46,008 nucleotides of DNA. It comes from JBBRCX01 sp038204465. Its GTDB lineage: Bacteria; Planctomycetota; Phycisphaerae; Tepidisphaerales; Tepidisphaeraceae. The notes below the pieces were generated by a model. That model saw only the letters and a program-made list of their open reading frames with translations. It was not told the origin of the DNA and searched no databases. The stretch is taken from contig JBBRCX010000030.1 in assembly GCA_038204465.1 (NCBI GenBank), forward strand, positions 1-46,008. The letters are read 5' to 3'. Positions within the stretch are counted from its first letter, which is position 1. Every line of letters starts with the position of its first letter. This document shows positions 8,105 through 16,620 of this stretch, in pieces. Position numbers and translations under genes: made by a program.

Positions 8105-9271
8105 ATGCTTTTGAGCATGTCAGACTTTTCTCGACGCCTGCTGCGATGGTACGGGCGGTCGCGGCGTGATTTGCCGTGGCGCGTCGACCCGAACTCCACC
8201 CGAACTGTTGACCCCTACCACGTGCTGGTCAGCGAATCGATGCTGCAGCAAACGCAGGTCGCGACGGTCATTCCGTATTTCGAGCGCTTCATCGCCCGCT
8301 TTCCGACGCTGAAGGATCTGGCCGGGGCAGCCGAGCAGGAAGTCCTGCGGCACTGGCAGGGACTTGGATACTATTCTCGCGCGCGGAATCTGCAGGCCGC
8401 GGCGCGAAAGGTGGTCAGCGAGCACTCGGGCGTGCTTCCGCACCGGGCGTGTGAGCTGGTGAAACTGCCAGGGATCGGGCGCTACACCGCGGGGGCGATC
8501 GCTTCTATCGCGTTCGAGCAGCGCTCGCCGATCGTCGACGGCAACGTGGCGCGGGTGCTGTGCCGAATCGACCGTATCGAATCCGACCCCCGCGATCGTG
8601 AGACAGCGGCACGACTCTGGGGCCGGGCGGAGCAACTGCTGCCGCGCCGGCGCGTCGGCGATTTCAATTCCGCCCTGATGGAGCTGGGCGCGACGGTTTG
8701 CACTCCGCGCTCGCCGCAGTGTTGGGTCTGTCCGGTCCGCGCGCATTGCGAAGCTTTCGCGGGCGGGTTGCAGGACCGGATTCCCGCGCCGCGCAAAGCG
8801 AAGCCGACTACCCTTCTGAAGCGGCGGACCTTCTGCATCCGCCGCGGCGAGTCGTGGCTGATTGAACAACGTCCGGCGAGCGGCCGATGGGCAAGCCTGT
8901 GGCAGTTCATTACGATCGAAGCAGACACAACGAAACTCGCGCGCCCGGTGCTTCCGGTCGCAACTTCGCCACCCCGTCGGATCGGCAAGGTGGAACATGG
9001 ACTCACGCATCGCCGCTACCAGTTCGATGTCTTCGCCTGTGATGCGATAGGCAACGAAGCGGCGCGAACGTCGGAGCGCCCGCGTGCGTGGACCACCTTG
9101 GCGGAACTTGGCACCTATCCCCTGCCCCGCCCCCACCTCAAGGTTGCCGCGATGCTGGAGGCCAGAGCCGCGGTGTCGCCTGAAGCGCTGGCACTTCGGG
9201 CCGCCGACGCTGAGATTCCTGCGTCCGATAACTCAGCCGCTTCCGCAGCTCCCCCGCTTTGCCGGCGTTGA
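8105..9271 (+). CDS. mutY: A/G-specific adenine DNA glycosylase
   Basis: Removes adenine mispaired with 8-oxoguanine in base excision repair. The 388-aa protein has the catalytic Glu44 (SESMLQQTQV), helix-hairpin-helix LPGIGRYTAGAI (121-132), catalytic Asp145 (IVDGNVARV) and the four cysteines of the 4Fe-4S cluster, C199-x6-C206-x2-C209-x5-C215. The C-terminal part (LLKRRTFCIRRGESWLIEQRP, then VEHGLTHRRYQFDVF) is the NUDIX-like domain that recognises 8-oxoG. ATG 8105 is preferred because a -10 box lies seven bases before it; ATG 8117 (MSDFSRRLL) is the alternative. The frame is open 40 codons upstream, but that part has no family similarity. Confidence 0.95.
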   Translation: MLLSMSDFSRRLLRWYGRSRRDLPWRVDPNSTRTVDPYHVLVSESMLQQTQVATVIPYFERFIARFPTLKDLAGAAEQEVLRHWQGLGYYSRARNLQAAARKVVSEHSGVLPHRACELVKLPGIGRYTAGAIASIAFEQRSPIVDGNVARVLCRIDRIESDPRDRETAARLWGRAEQLLPRRRVGDFNSALMELGATVCTPRSPQCWVCPVRAHCEAFAGGLQDRIPAPRKAKPTTLLKRRTFCIRRGESWLIEQRPASGRWASLWQFITIEADTTKLARPVLPVATSPPRRIGKVEHGLTHRRYQFDVFACDAIGNEAARTSERPRAWTTLAELGTYPLPRPHLKVAAMLEARAAVSPEALALRAADAEIPASDNSAASAAPPLCRR

Positions 9272-9327
9272 CAACGTATCGTATATCCCCGGTTGAAGGG
9301 AGCGGCCTCATTGGCCAAAGCGCCGAA

Positions 9328-9636
9328 ATGGGATTTCGCGACATCGACGACGAGCCAACCCGCGAGCGCAAGCCGCGCACCGTCACGGTGCTTGCCTTGC
9401 TGGTGATCGCTGCACTGAGCCTCAGCTATCTTGGCGCTTTCGCGGTCGCCGACGCACTTGTGGCAGCCGGCGTCCTCCCCGCCTGGCCCCGCAGCGCCGA
9501 CCCCCGGCCGCGCTGGATGATGAACGGCTTTCTCTATCTCCTGTGCACTTTCGTGGGGTTGGCCCTCGCCTTTCGCTTCCTCAACCGCCGGCAGCTCAGG
9601 CAGATCGATGCGATGGCGGATGAAGATCCGGCCTGA
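9328..9636 (+). CDS. Small two-helix membrane protein
   Basis: About 102 aa, no recognised family. A charged N-terminus (MGFRDIDDEPTRERKPR) leads into a hydrophobic helix (TVTVLALLVIAALSLSYLGAF) and a second one (MNGFLYLLCTFVGLALAFRFL), with a short charged tail. The Arg-rich segment before the first helix suggests a cytoplasmic N-terminus. The start is ATG 9328; no clear ribosome site is seen, and upstream in-frame TTG codons would overlap the end of mutY. It points toward the convergent holB gene, 32 bp away. Function unknown. Confidence 0.55.
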   Translation: MGFRDIDDEPTRERKPRTVTVLALLVIAALSLSYLGAFAVADALVAAGVLPAWPRSADPRPRWMMNGFLYLLCTFVGLALAFRFLNRRQLRQIDAMADEDPA

Positions 9637-9668
9637 CCGGTGCGTTTCGACATCGTTGCTGTCGATCC

Positions 9669-10700
9669 TCAGCGCCCGGGGCTGAACTCCCTCTCGAGCG
9701 TCAGCGACAACTGCTGAAAGACCAGGGAGACGTTAACGTTGGCGTCGAGGTACATCTCCGCCCGCGCGATGGCGTCGATGGCCGCGCAGGCGTGCTCGAG
9801 GTCGTCCGGCTCATCCAACCCCGAGAGCCGGCGGCGGACGTGATCGCCCGCGATCCGCAGGTAAAGCGCCAACCCCTCGCGCGTGGCGGCGTCCTTGCTT
9901 CCCAGCTTGTCGCGATCCAACTGCTTCTCGGCGTACGCGTCGGCGGCCTTGCGAAACCAGCCGGGCATGTCGTCGGCCGAGCTGCCTGCGAAGAGCTCGT
10001 CCATTTGCCCAATCAGTTGGCCGGCGGGCTCGATCACGCCATCCTCGATCCATCGCAGGGCAACGCCGAGCGAGCCCGCCGCGAAGCGCGACGCATCGAC
10101 AGCGGTCTCGTCATCGATGCCGCGCTGCTTCAGCTCACGGCGCACCGTCGCTTCGGGCAGGGAGACGAATCGGATCGTCTGGCAGCGGCTGCGCACCGTC
10201 GGCAGCAGCAACCCCGGCTGGTCGGTCAACAGGATGATCAACGTCCGCCCATGCGGCTCCTCCAGCGTCTTGAGCATCGCGTTCTGTGCCTGCGGATTCA
10301 TCAGCTCCGACTGCTCGATCACGAACACTTTGCCACGCCCCATTACCGACATGCGGCTGGCGGGCTCGATCAACTCCGGGCGCACCACGTGGATTGAGAA
10401 ATCAATCCCCTTGCTCTTGCCCGTCTTGTCGTGATAGCGGATCAGCTCGCGGGTAAGGACGTGATAGTCGGGGTGATTCCCCACCTCGAGAACCCGGCAG
10501 CTTTCGCAGGTCCCGCACGACGCGTCGCCCTTCGGCTTCTCGCAGAGCCACAGCGCGGCCAGAGCGCGGGCGGTGGTCGCTTTGCCGACGCCCGCGGGTC
10601 CGGCAAAGATCAGCCCGTGCGGAAGGCGGTCCATCTGATAGGCGCAGCGGATCGACGCAATCGCTTCGGGCTGATCGAAGATGTCGTCGAAGCGTTGCAC
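9669..10700 (-). CDS. holB: DNA polymerase III delta-prime subunit (clamp loader)
   Basis: A 343-aa AAA+ protein of the replicative clamp loader, which opens the sliding clamp. It has Walker A GPAGVGK (34-40), four cysteines C53, C62, C65 and C68 of the zinc module typical of DnaX/HolB, a sensor region (NPQAQNAMLKTLEEP) and the SRC motif in TVRSRCQTI. An intact Walker A is common in this family outside Enterobacteria. I choose GTG 10700 as start: TAATCT lies seven bases upstream, giving a leaderless message, and MQRFDDIFDQPEA is a normal family start. An upstream TTG (10766) is less likely. Confidence 0.88.
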   Translation of the reverse strand: MQRFDDIFDQPEAIASIRCAYQMDRLPHGLIFAGPAGVGKATTARALAALWLCEKPKGDASCGTCESCRVLEVGNHPDYHVLTRELIRYHDKTGKSKGIDFSIHVVRPELIEPASRMSVMGRGKVFVIEQSELMNPQAQNAMLKTLEEPHGRTLIILLTDQPGLLLPTVRSRCQTIRFVSLPEATVRRELKQRGIDDETAVDASRFAAGSLGVALRWIEDGVIEPAGQLIGQMDELFAGSSADDMPGWFRKAADAYAEKQLDRDKLGSKDAATREGLALYLRIAGDHVRRRLSGLDEPDDLEHACAAIDAIARAEMYLDANVNVSLVFQQLSLTLEREFSPGR

Positions 10701-10713
10701 GGCGTCGAGATTA
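10701..10713 (-). promoter_or_regulatory. Putative -10 box for leaderless holB
   Basis: On the minus strand TAATCT (10708-10713) lies seven bases before GTG 10700. No good -35 or Shine-Dalgarno is seen. Confidence 0.3.
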
Positions 10714-10808
10714 GCACGAGCGAAGCCAGGAGACGAGCAGCGCCGGCACTGCTGAAGCGGCAGCAAGCCTTAGAGCGGTTCCCAGCAGGATCATCGAAGC
10801 TTGAGACA

Positions 10809-11054
10809 TCATCCATGCGATCGCAGCAGCGTGATGATGTTCATAACGAAGCGGACGATGATGAACTCGAAGAAGACCACAACCGGGATTGCCAGCAGGA
10901 GGGCCAGCCAGCTAAAGCGGCGGCAGAACGCCTGCTCCTCGCCGGTCAAGACGGTTTCGGCGCCCTGCTCAGAATTGGCGGCGGCGGCGAGCGGCGTCGA
11001 CGCTGGAATGACATCGAGCCGCGACCCGGCGGAATTGTCCTGGTCAGATTCCAT
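10809..11054 (-). CDS. Small single-helix membrane protein
   Basis: An 81-aa protein with a polar N-terminus (MESDQDNSAGSRLDVIPAST) and one long hydrophobic helix (WLALLLAIPVVVFFEFIIVRFVM) near the C-terminus. No family recognised. Its ATG overlaps the stop codon of the gene upstream by one base, which implies translational coupling; the two small membrane proteins are probably made together. They lie between tmk and holB on the same strand. Confidence 0.55.
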   Translation of the reverse strand: MESDQDNSAGSRLDVIPASTPLAAAANSEQGAETVLTGEEQAFCRRFSWLALLLAIPVVVFFEFIIVRFVMNIITLLRSHG

Positions 11055-11275
11055 CAGAGCCCGCGGAGCAGCGCATAAGCCGCCAGCGCGAAGACGATCA
11101 GCCCTACCACTGCCGACACCAGCGTCAGAGCGACTGCCAGATATCCGAACCAGCGCGAGGATTCATCGTCGTCGCCAGTGTGAGTATCCTTATTCTGGAC
11201 TTCGGCGCCATTGCCGTCCCAATAGTCCAGTGCCTCGGCGTCATCGTCGGGCAATGGGTGTGCGTTGCGGGTCAT
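11054..11275 (-). CDS. Small membrane protein, coupled to its neighbour
   Basis: A 73-aa protein with an acidic N-terminal half (DDDAEALDYWDGNGAEVQ, then TGDDDESS) and one hydrophobic helix (GYLAVALTLVSAVVGLIVFALAAYALL) at the end. No family recognised. ATG 11275 is chosen because GGAAGG lies upstream at good spacing; the frame stays open for 25 further codons without a ribosome site. It starts 84 bp after tmk and overlaps the next gene by one base, so tmk and both small genes may form one transcript. Confidence 0.55.
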   Translation of the reverse strand: MTRNAHPLPDDDAEALDYWDGNGAEVQNKDTHTGDDDESSRWFGYLAVALTLVSAVVGLIVFALAAYALLRGL

Positions 11276-11359
11276 CTTTGCCTTCCGGTTATCGGGGTCT
11301 GCAGTGGAACGATAGGCTGCCCGGAAGTAAGGACAACGCCCGAATCGCAAAATACATCG

Positions 11360-11998
11360 CTATCGCGCGATTTCCGTCAGGGCCTTGAGCGCATCAGCGT
11401 GGATCGCTTCGGGTTCACGCATGGCGTCGATGACGCGAAAGTGAGCGGGGTCGGCGGCAGCCTGCGCCAGGTAGTTCTTCCTCACCTGCTCGTGATACTC
11501 CATCGGACGCTGCTCGATGCGGTCCTTCTCGCGCCCCACCCGCGCCAAGCTCTGCTGCGCCGGCAGGTCCAAAAGCAGCGTGAGGTCGGGCGCGATTCCC
11601 CGGGTAGCGACCTGGGCAACCCGGCGAATTTCATCGGCCGTGAGTCCATCCCCACCGAGTTGATAAGCAAGCGTACTGGAGACGAAGCGGTCGCAGATAA
11701 CGAGGTTGCCGCTCTGGAGCGCCGGCGCGATGGTTTCTGCCATCATCTGGGCGCGGGCGGCCATGTAGAGGAGCATCTCGCAGCGCATGGCCATCTCGGC
11801 ATTCTCGGGGTCGAGGACGATCTGTCGAATGCGCTCGCCGAGGCGCGTGGTTCCGGGATCGCGGACCAGGGCCACCTCGACCGTCCCCTCCTTGAGAATC
11901 GCATCGCGGAGAAGGCGCGCCTGCGTGCTCTTGCCGGAGCCTTCGGTGCCGTCAAAGACGATGAACTTTCCGCGCAGGTTGGCGCCGATCGCACTCAT
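11360..11998 (-). CDS. tmk: Thymidylate kinase
   Basis: Phosphorylates dTMP to dTDP for DNA synthesis. The 212-aa protein has Walker A GTEGSGKST, the DR motif (ICDRFVSSTLAYQ) that binds dTMP, the LLLDLP strand and a LID region with RVGREKDRIEQ. Length and motif order are normal. A -10-like TATAGT lies seven bases before the ATG and no Shine-Dalgarno is present, so translation is probably leaderless. It is divergent from aroA, with the two promoters packed into about 100 bp. Confidence 0.95.
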   Translation of the reverse strand: MSAIGANLRGKFIVFDGTEGSGKSTQARLLRDAILKEGTVEVALVRDPGTTRLGERIRQIVLDPENAEMAMRCEMLLYMAARAQMMAETIAPALQSGNLVICDRFVSSTLAYQLGGDGLTADEIRRVAQVATRGIAPDLTLLLDLPAQQSLARVGREKDRIEQRPMEYHEQVRKNYLAQAAADPAHFRVIDAMREPEAIHADALKALTEIAR

Positions 11999-12100
11999 GT
12001 CGGGGACTATAACACGGGACCGCTCGCCTGCAGGGGTGAAGGCGAGGGTCGGCGCTCCCGGCGTTTACCGGGTGCGCGATTGCGCGTAACTTGGGGCGGG
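11999..12100. promoter_or_regulatory. Divergent leaderless promoters of tmk and aroA
   Basis: For tmk (minus), TATAGT at 12006-12011 ends seven bases before the ATG. For aroA (plus), TTTACC (12064-12069), a 17-bp spacer and TAACTT (12087-12092) end eight bases before ATG 12101. Neither gene has a Shine-Dalgarno sequence. Confidence 0.45.
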
Positions 12101-13423
12101 ATGAGCGACGTCACGCTGCAACCGATCACGAGGCCCTTTCGTGGCTCGATCACGCCGAGCGGCTCGAAGAGCCTCACGAACCGAGCATTGGTGCTGGCGG
12201 CGCTGGCAGATGGGCCGAGCGCGCTCTGTAACGTGCTCTTCGCGGATGACACGCTGGTGATGATGGAATGCCTCGGGCGGCTGGGCTTCGAGCTTCAGAT
12301 CGACCGGCCAAACCGCGTGGTCACGGTGCATGGCCGCGGCGGCGCGGTGCCGAATGAATCGGCGGAACTTTTCTGCGGCAACAGCGGGACGACGATCCGC
12401 TTCCTCGCAGCCGCGTGCACCCTGGGGCGGGGGCGGTACAACCTGGACGGCATCGGCCGCATGCGGCAGCGCCCGATTGGCGATTTGGTCGATCCGCTTC
12501 GCAACCTTGGCGCGCGGATCGAATACCTGCTCGAGCAGGGGTTTCCGCCGGTGAACGTGCTCGGCGACGGTCTGGCGGGCGGAATGGCGCGCTTTGGCAG
12601 CGATCAGTCGTCGCAGTATCTCTCCGCTCTTCTGCAGGCGGCGCCGTATGCGCGCAACGAAGTGCAGGTGGACCTCGACGGGCGGCTGACGAGTTGGCCT
12701 TACGTGGCGATGACGATGCGGCTGATGGATGAGTTCCACGTCACGCCGGAGCTGATCCGTGACCGCGACAGCGGCGAGCCTCGGCGGATCATCGTGCCCC
12801 GAGGCGTCTACCGGCCTCAGAAATATGCAGTCGAGCCCGACGCGAGCAACGCGAGCTATTTCCTCGCCGCCGCCGCGATTCATCCGGGCGCGAAGGTGAC
12901 GATCGAGGGGCTTGGGAAAAAGAGCCTTCAGGGGGATGTGGGCTTCGCCGACGTGCTGCACGGAATGGGCGCCGACCTTTTGTTCGGCCCGGACTTCATC
13001 ACGATGACCGGCACGGAGCGGTTCGACGGAACGGACGTCGATCTGAGTGGGATGCCCGACGCGGCCCAGACGCTGGCCGCCGCCGCCCTCTTTGCCCGCG
13101 GCCCGACCACGCTTCGCGGCATCCACACGCTGCGCGTGAAGGAGACGGACCGCGTGGCCGCGCTGGCGAGCGAGCTGACGAAGCTGGGGGCGGAAGTGAG
13201 CGTCGAAGGCGACGACCTGACCATCGAGCCGCCGGAAACGATCCGCCCCGCCTCCATTGACACGTACGACGATCACCGGATGGCGATGAGCTTCGCGATC
13301 GTCGCGACCAGAGTCGCGGGCATTACGATCAGAGGGGCCGAGTGCGTGAACAAAACCTATCCGCAGTTTTTCGACGACCTGAAGCAATTGCTCTCCGACA
13401 CGGCGGATTCGGCGCCGCGGTGA
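12101..13423 (+). CDS. aroA: 3-phosphoshikimate 1-carboxyvinyltransferase (EPSP synthase)
   Basis: Sixth step of the shikimate pathway: joins phosphoenolpyruvate and shikimate-3-phosphate. The 440-aa protein contains the substrate-binding GSKSLTNRAL near the N-terminus, the LFCGNSGTTIRFLAA motif that binds PEP, the PEP-binding lysine and arginine in RVKETDRV and the closing DTYDDHRMAMSFAI. The frame is open for some 300 codons upstream, but this part is antisense to tmk and has no family features; ATG 12101 starts the protein exactly at the family N-terminus and has a promoter directly before it. Confidence 0.96.
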   Translation: MSDVTLQPITRPFRGSITPSGSKSLTNRALVLAALADGPSALCNVLFADDTLVMMECLGRLGFELQIDRPNRVVTVHGRGGAVPNESAELFCGNSGTTIRFLAAACTLGRGRYNLDGIGRMRQRPIGDLVDPLRNLGARIEYLLEQGFPPVNVLGDGLAGGMARFGSDQSSQYLSALLQAAPYARNEVQVDLDGRLTSWPYVAMTMRLMDEFHVTPELIRDRDSGEPRRIIVPRGVYRPQKYAVEPDASNASYFLAAAAIHPGAKVTIEGLGKKSLQGDVGFADVLHGMGADLLFGPDFITMTGTERFDGTDVDLSGMPDAAQTLAAAALFARGPTTLRGIHTLRVKETDRVAALASELTKLGAEVSVEGDDLTIEPPETIRPASIDTYDDHRMAMSFAIVATRVAGITIRGAECVNKTYPQFFDDLKQLLSDTADSAPR

Positions 13424-13477
13424 GAACCGGCAGCCGTGAGCGCAGCCTTCCTGCCTTTATTCCGCTACCCATGAGGT

Positions 13478-13774
13478 TCATGCAAAGGATAGACCGAGCG
13501 AGAACGAAAAGGCTGCCAGTGCGACGATGACCAACGACATCGTCCAATGGAGGCGGCGCGATGCGGGTTGCCACGCGAAAAGCGCGACGGCGTACAACAG
13601 CGCGGCCGCGACTGTGGGCAGAAGAAACCTGGCCTTATCAGGGAGGCCACTCTTGTACAAAGCGGCCATCGTGGCGCAGTGCGCGGTCACGATCAGGCAA
13701 ATGACGAGTAGTCGAACCAACCAACGCGAGCGGTGGACAGGCGGGGGTACTTCGTAGTCGAGCGTGTTGCCCAT
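13478..13774 (-). CDS. Small three-helix membrane protein
   Basis: A 98-aa protein, MGNTLDYEVPPPVHRSRW followed by three hydrophobic helices (LVRLLVICLIVTAHCATMAAL, FLLPTVAAALLYAVALFAW, WTMSLVIVALAAFSFSLGLSF). No family recognised. TAGAAT (13785-13790) lies ten bases before the ATG, so the leader would be very short. It is convergent with aroA and divergent from the ThuA-like gene. Confidence 0.55.
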   Translation of the reverse strand: MGNTLDYEVPPPVHRSRWLVRLLVICLIVTAHCATMAALYKSGLPDKARFLLPTVAAALLYAVALFAWQPASRRLHWTMSLVIVALAAFSFSLGLSFA

Positions 13775-13814
13775 CGCGGCCCGGATTCTACTGCGACCTA
13801 CGGCAGTGAGTTAT

Positions 13815-13866
13815 TTGATCGGCCGAGCGCGACGGCTATTATGCCGCGGTCTTTGAAGGAGAGGTT
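13815..13866 (+). promoter_or_regulatory. Promoter and ribosome site of the ThuA-like gene
   Basis: TTGATC (13815-13820) and TATTAT (13837-13842) are 16 bp apart. AAGGAG (13856-13861) lies eight bases before ATG 13870 and selects this start over the adjacent TTG. Confidence 0.55.
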
Positions 13867-13869
13867 TTG

Positions 13870-14610
13870 ATGCCGTCAGCGATCCGCGTCACCGTGTGGG
13901 GTGAATACCGCCACGAGAAGGAAGATCCGAAGGTTGCGGAGATTTATCCCGACGGCATGCACGAGGCGATCGCTTCGCACCTGAAGAAGAGCTCGGACCT
14001 GAAGGTGACGACCGCCCATCTCGATGAGCCGGAGCACGGGTTGACGGACGAGCGGCTGAAGAACACGGACGTTCTCACGTGGTGGGGCCACACGGCTCAT
14101 GATGCGCTGCAGGACCTGATCGCGGAGCGCGTGGTGGCCCGCGTGCATTCGGGCATGGGGCTGATCTGCCTTCACTCCGGGCATTTTTCCAAGCCTTTCC
14201 GCAAGCTGATGGGAACGACCTGCGACCTGAAATGGCGCGAGGCGGGCGACAGCGAGATCGTGTGGGTGACGCGGCCGGGCCATCCGATCGTCAAAGGGAT
14301 CGACGACCATTTCATTATCGACGCCGAGGAGATGTACGGCGAGTTCTTCGACGTTCCCGAGCCGATGGAGACGGTGCTGATCAGCAGCTTCAGCGGCGGG
14401 GAAGTCTTCCGCAGCGGCCTCACCTACACGCGCGGCGCCGGGAAGATCTTCTACTTCCGCCCGGGCCACGAGACGTTCCCGACCTATCACAACAAAAACG
14501 TTTTGAAGGTGATCGAAAACGCCGTCAGATGGGCAGCGCCGACATGGCCGGAGAAGCCGGTGAAGTTTGGAAATGCGAAGGAAGGCTGGCTCGCCGCGAA
14601 GAAGAAGTGA
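13870..14610 (+). CDS. ThuA-like domain protein (trehalose utilisation family)
   Basis: A 246-aa single-domain ThuA-like protein. The fold is related to class I glutamine amidotransferases but lacks their catalytic triad. Typical features are WGEYRHEKEDPKVAEIYPDG near the start, DVLTWWGHTAHD, the strand GLICLHSGHFSKPFRKLMG, and the end RGAGKIFYFRPGHETFPTYHN. ThuA takes part in trehalose or related disaccharide use in rhizobia; in planctomycetes such proteins are abundant and are linked to sugar or 3-keto-glycoside metabolism. The exact reaction here is unknown. Promoter and ribosome site are clear. Confidence 0.88.
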   Translation: MPSAIRVTVWGEYRHEKEDPKVAEIYPDGMHEAIASHLKKSSDLKVTTAHLDEPEHGLTDERLKNTDVLTWWGHTAHDALQDLIAERVVARVHSGMGLICLHSGHFSKPFRKLMGTTCDLKWREAGDSEIVWVTRPGHPIVKGIDDHFIIDAEEMYGEFFDVPEPMETVLISSFSGGEVFRSGLTYTRGAGKIFYFRPGHETFPTYHNKNVLKVIENAVRWAAPTWPEKPVKFGNAKEGWLAAKKK

Positions 14611-15127
14611 TGGGAGGTAACGGGGAGGCTGGAAGCTAAGCTTCCCGGTTGGACCGGTTCAAACCAGCCTGTTGCACCACGTCCGGATAGCCGGGAGGTC
14701 ATCATGGCGCGAAAACATACCACCCTCCCCCGAGATAGGGACCAAGACGCACATATGGGTCGCGCGCTTTGGGATCGGGCTTGTAGATGAAGCCGCCCGC
14801 CCCCACGTCGAAGAGAGCCGCATGTGGGTGCCGTCTAACCCGTAGGATGAACAATGCAGTGTCCCGCGCTGGTCGGGACGCTCTTTGACAATTGAAGAGA
14901 TTGCGAACGAAGGGGATGCGCGTGTCGTACCCGATGGGCTGAAGGTCTGTCAGGGGGCGTGAGCGGCGGATTGGGTTCCGCGAAGGTCCACGAAAGCCCA
15001 CGAAAGCCCTGCATGGGTCACTTTGAGTTTCTGGCGAACAGCGCCGAAAGGGTCGGCGAAACGCTAGTCTAGGTCTCCAGTTGCGGTTTCTTGCCGGGGA
15101 GGAGGCTCGCCTGAGTAGAACCGGGTT
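14611..15127. other. Intergenic region with tandem 10-mers and a weak open frame
   Basis: No convincing gene. A minus-strand frame (14702-15001, 99 codons) ends in GGFIYKPDPKARDPYVRLG and PYLGGGWYVFAP, which reads like a real protein end, but the first part looks like translated repeat DNA and no family is recognised. It could be a fragment of a lost gene. The region also carries the 10-bp tandem repeat at 14981-15010. Confidence 0.35.
14981..15010. repeat. Three degenerate 10-bp tandem units
   Basis: CGAAGGTCCA, CGAAAGCCCA and CGAAAGCCCT follow one another without gaps. The arrangement (three units of 10 bp between genes) is the same as at 16551-16580, with a different unit. Confidence 0.6.
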
Positions 15128-16453
15128 TTAGCAGGCGTTCACCCGCGTCGGTCTGGCTGGGGTGTGCGGCGTTGGCGCGTTGGCGCCTTCGCGTGGAGAG
15201 GTATTTCGAGCGATGACTTCGTGGTAGATCTGCAGGAGACGATCGACTCTCGCCTCCCAGTCGAAGACCGTCACGGCGCGGCGGCGGGCACGGCGGCTCA
15301 TGTCTTCCAGCAGCTCGCGCGAGCCGGCGAGCTTCAACATCGACGCGGTGAGATCGGAAACGAAGGATTCTCTCGAAGAGGGGTCGATCAGGATGCCGGC
15401 GCCGTCATCGCCGACGTAATCGGCGGGCCCGCCCCAGTTGGCGGCGATGACGGGAAGGCCGACGGCCATCGCTTCCATGACCACCGCCCCGCCACACTCG
15501 CGCAGGCTGGGGAAGACGAGCGCGTCGGTTTCACTCAGCCGGGCGGCACTCGCCTTGGGCGACATCCAGCCGCTGAAGCTGACGCGGCCGATCATGTCGA
15601 GGCGGAGGACCATCTCCTCTAATCTGCGGCGCTCGGGGCCGTCGCCGATGATGTTGAGCGTCGCGCCATATTTGTCCGTGACGGGCTTGAACGCTTCGAG
15701 CAGGAGGTCGACCATCTTGAAATCGACGAGGCGCCCGAGGAACGCGAACTTGACCGGCCCGCTGCGGCCCTCGCGCATCACGGGCTTCCAGGTCGACATG
15801 TCGACCGCGTTGGCCACGAGTTCCACGACGCGTCCTTTGCGGCCATCGGGCAGCGCCTCGCGCGTGCGCGGGTTGGAGACGATGATCGTGTCGGCCAGGA
15901 GCTTGCCGGGGAGCAGGCGATTGAGCAGGTTGGCGGAGAAGCGGCTGAGCCACATGCCGGCGCGCACGAGGCTGCTCTCCATGTGACCGAAGGCGGGCGG
16001 GTAGGTCATGCCGCCGTTGAGCGGGCCGATAATCACCGGCGCGCCGACGTTGAAGGTCATGCTCGGCTGCTTTGGGGAGATCGGAATCGGCTCGTGCACG
16101 ACGTCGATCGCCAGCTCTTTCACAAGCTTCTTCAGCAGGCGCCGCTGGTGGAATTGCGTGATGAGGTGCCCCACCGCGCCGAAGGTGACGATGCGGAACT
16201 GGTTGGGCAGGGGCTTGCTGATCTTCCAGAGCGCTCGATGGGCGAAGGTGTCAGGAACGAAGTAGAACCGGTCGAACTGATCGGGCACCAATTCGCGGAT
16301 CTCGTCACGCGTGCGGGCGTGGACCAGCATCCACGCCTCGACGCCGCGCGAGCGAAGCACGCGAAAGTAATGCAGCGGCCGGGCTGCTTCACCGCCCATA
16401 TTCATGGAGGTGTGCTCGCAAACGATCAAAACCCGAGGCTGCTGAAGCGACAT
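15128..16453 (-). CDS. Glycosyltransferase, family 4 (GT-B fold)
   Basis: A 441-aa GT4-type enzyme. The N-terminal domain starts MSLQQPRVLIVCEHTSMNMG; the C-terminal nucleotide-sugar domain has VKFAFLGRLVDFKMVDLLLEA, LNIIGDGPERRRLE, VSFSGWMS and the E-x7-E signature region PSLRECGGAVVMEAMAVGLPVIA. Such enzymes transfer an activated sugar onto a lipid or glycan, usually for lipopolysaccharide or exopolysaccharide. ATG 16453 is chosen because GGAG lies five bases upstream. The next upstream gene on the strand is a WaaP-like kinase, so the pair may modify envelope lipids. The C-terminal tail (PTPHTPARPTR) is extra. Confidence 0.9.
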   Translation of the reverse strand: MSLQQPRVLIVCEHTSMNMGGEAARPLHYFRVLRSRGVEAWMLVHARTRDEIRELVPDQFDRFYFVPDTFAHRALWKISKPLPNQFRIVTFGAVGHLITQFHQRRLLKKLVKELAIDVVHEPIPISPKQPSMTFNVGAPVIIGPLNGGMTYPPAFGHMESSLVRAGMWLSRFSANLLNRLLPGKLLADTIIVSNPRTREALPDGRKGRVVELVANAVDMSTWKPVMREGRSGPVKFAFLGRLVDFKMVDLLLEAFKPVTDKYGATLNIIGDGPERRRLEEMVLRLDMIGRVSFSGWMSPKASAARLSETDALVFPSLRECGGAVVMEAMAVGLPVIAANWGGPADYVGDDGAGILIDPSSRESFVSDLTASMLKLAGSRELLEDMSRRARRRAVTVFDWEARVDRLLQIYHEVIARNTSPREGANAPTPHTPARPTRVNAC

Positions 16454-16550
16454 GCAACTCCGATGCAACGAGACAGATCTGAAATACTATCGGATTGGCG
16501 CGACTGCGACATGTCGATCGCAGATGCCGTCCGATAAGGAAGAAGAATTA

Positions 16551-16580
16551 GCCACCGATGGACACCGATGAACACGGATG
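16551..16580. repeat. Three degenerate 10-bp tandem units (CACCGATG type)
   Basis: GCCACCGATG, GACACCGATG and AACACGGATG follow directly on one another in the gap between the glycosyltransferase and the kinase gene. I remember such CACCGATGAACACGGATG-type stretches as common between genes in planctomycetes and verrucomicrobia. Confidence 0.65.
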
Positions 16581-16620
16581 AAAAAGAGTCTGGGGAGCAA
16601 CTTGCGGGAAGGGCTCGCGA

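Noticed and set aside
11180..12100. 307-codon N-terminal extension of aroA
   Set aside because: It is antisense to tmk and its small neighbour; the EPSP synthase family starts at ATG 12101, which has its own promoter.
14611..15127. tRNA or other structural RNA gene in the gene-free gap
   Set aside because: No cloverleaf, T-loop or acceptor stem could be found by eye; only tandem 10-mers and weak frames are present.
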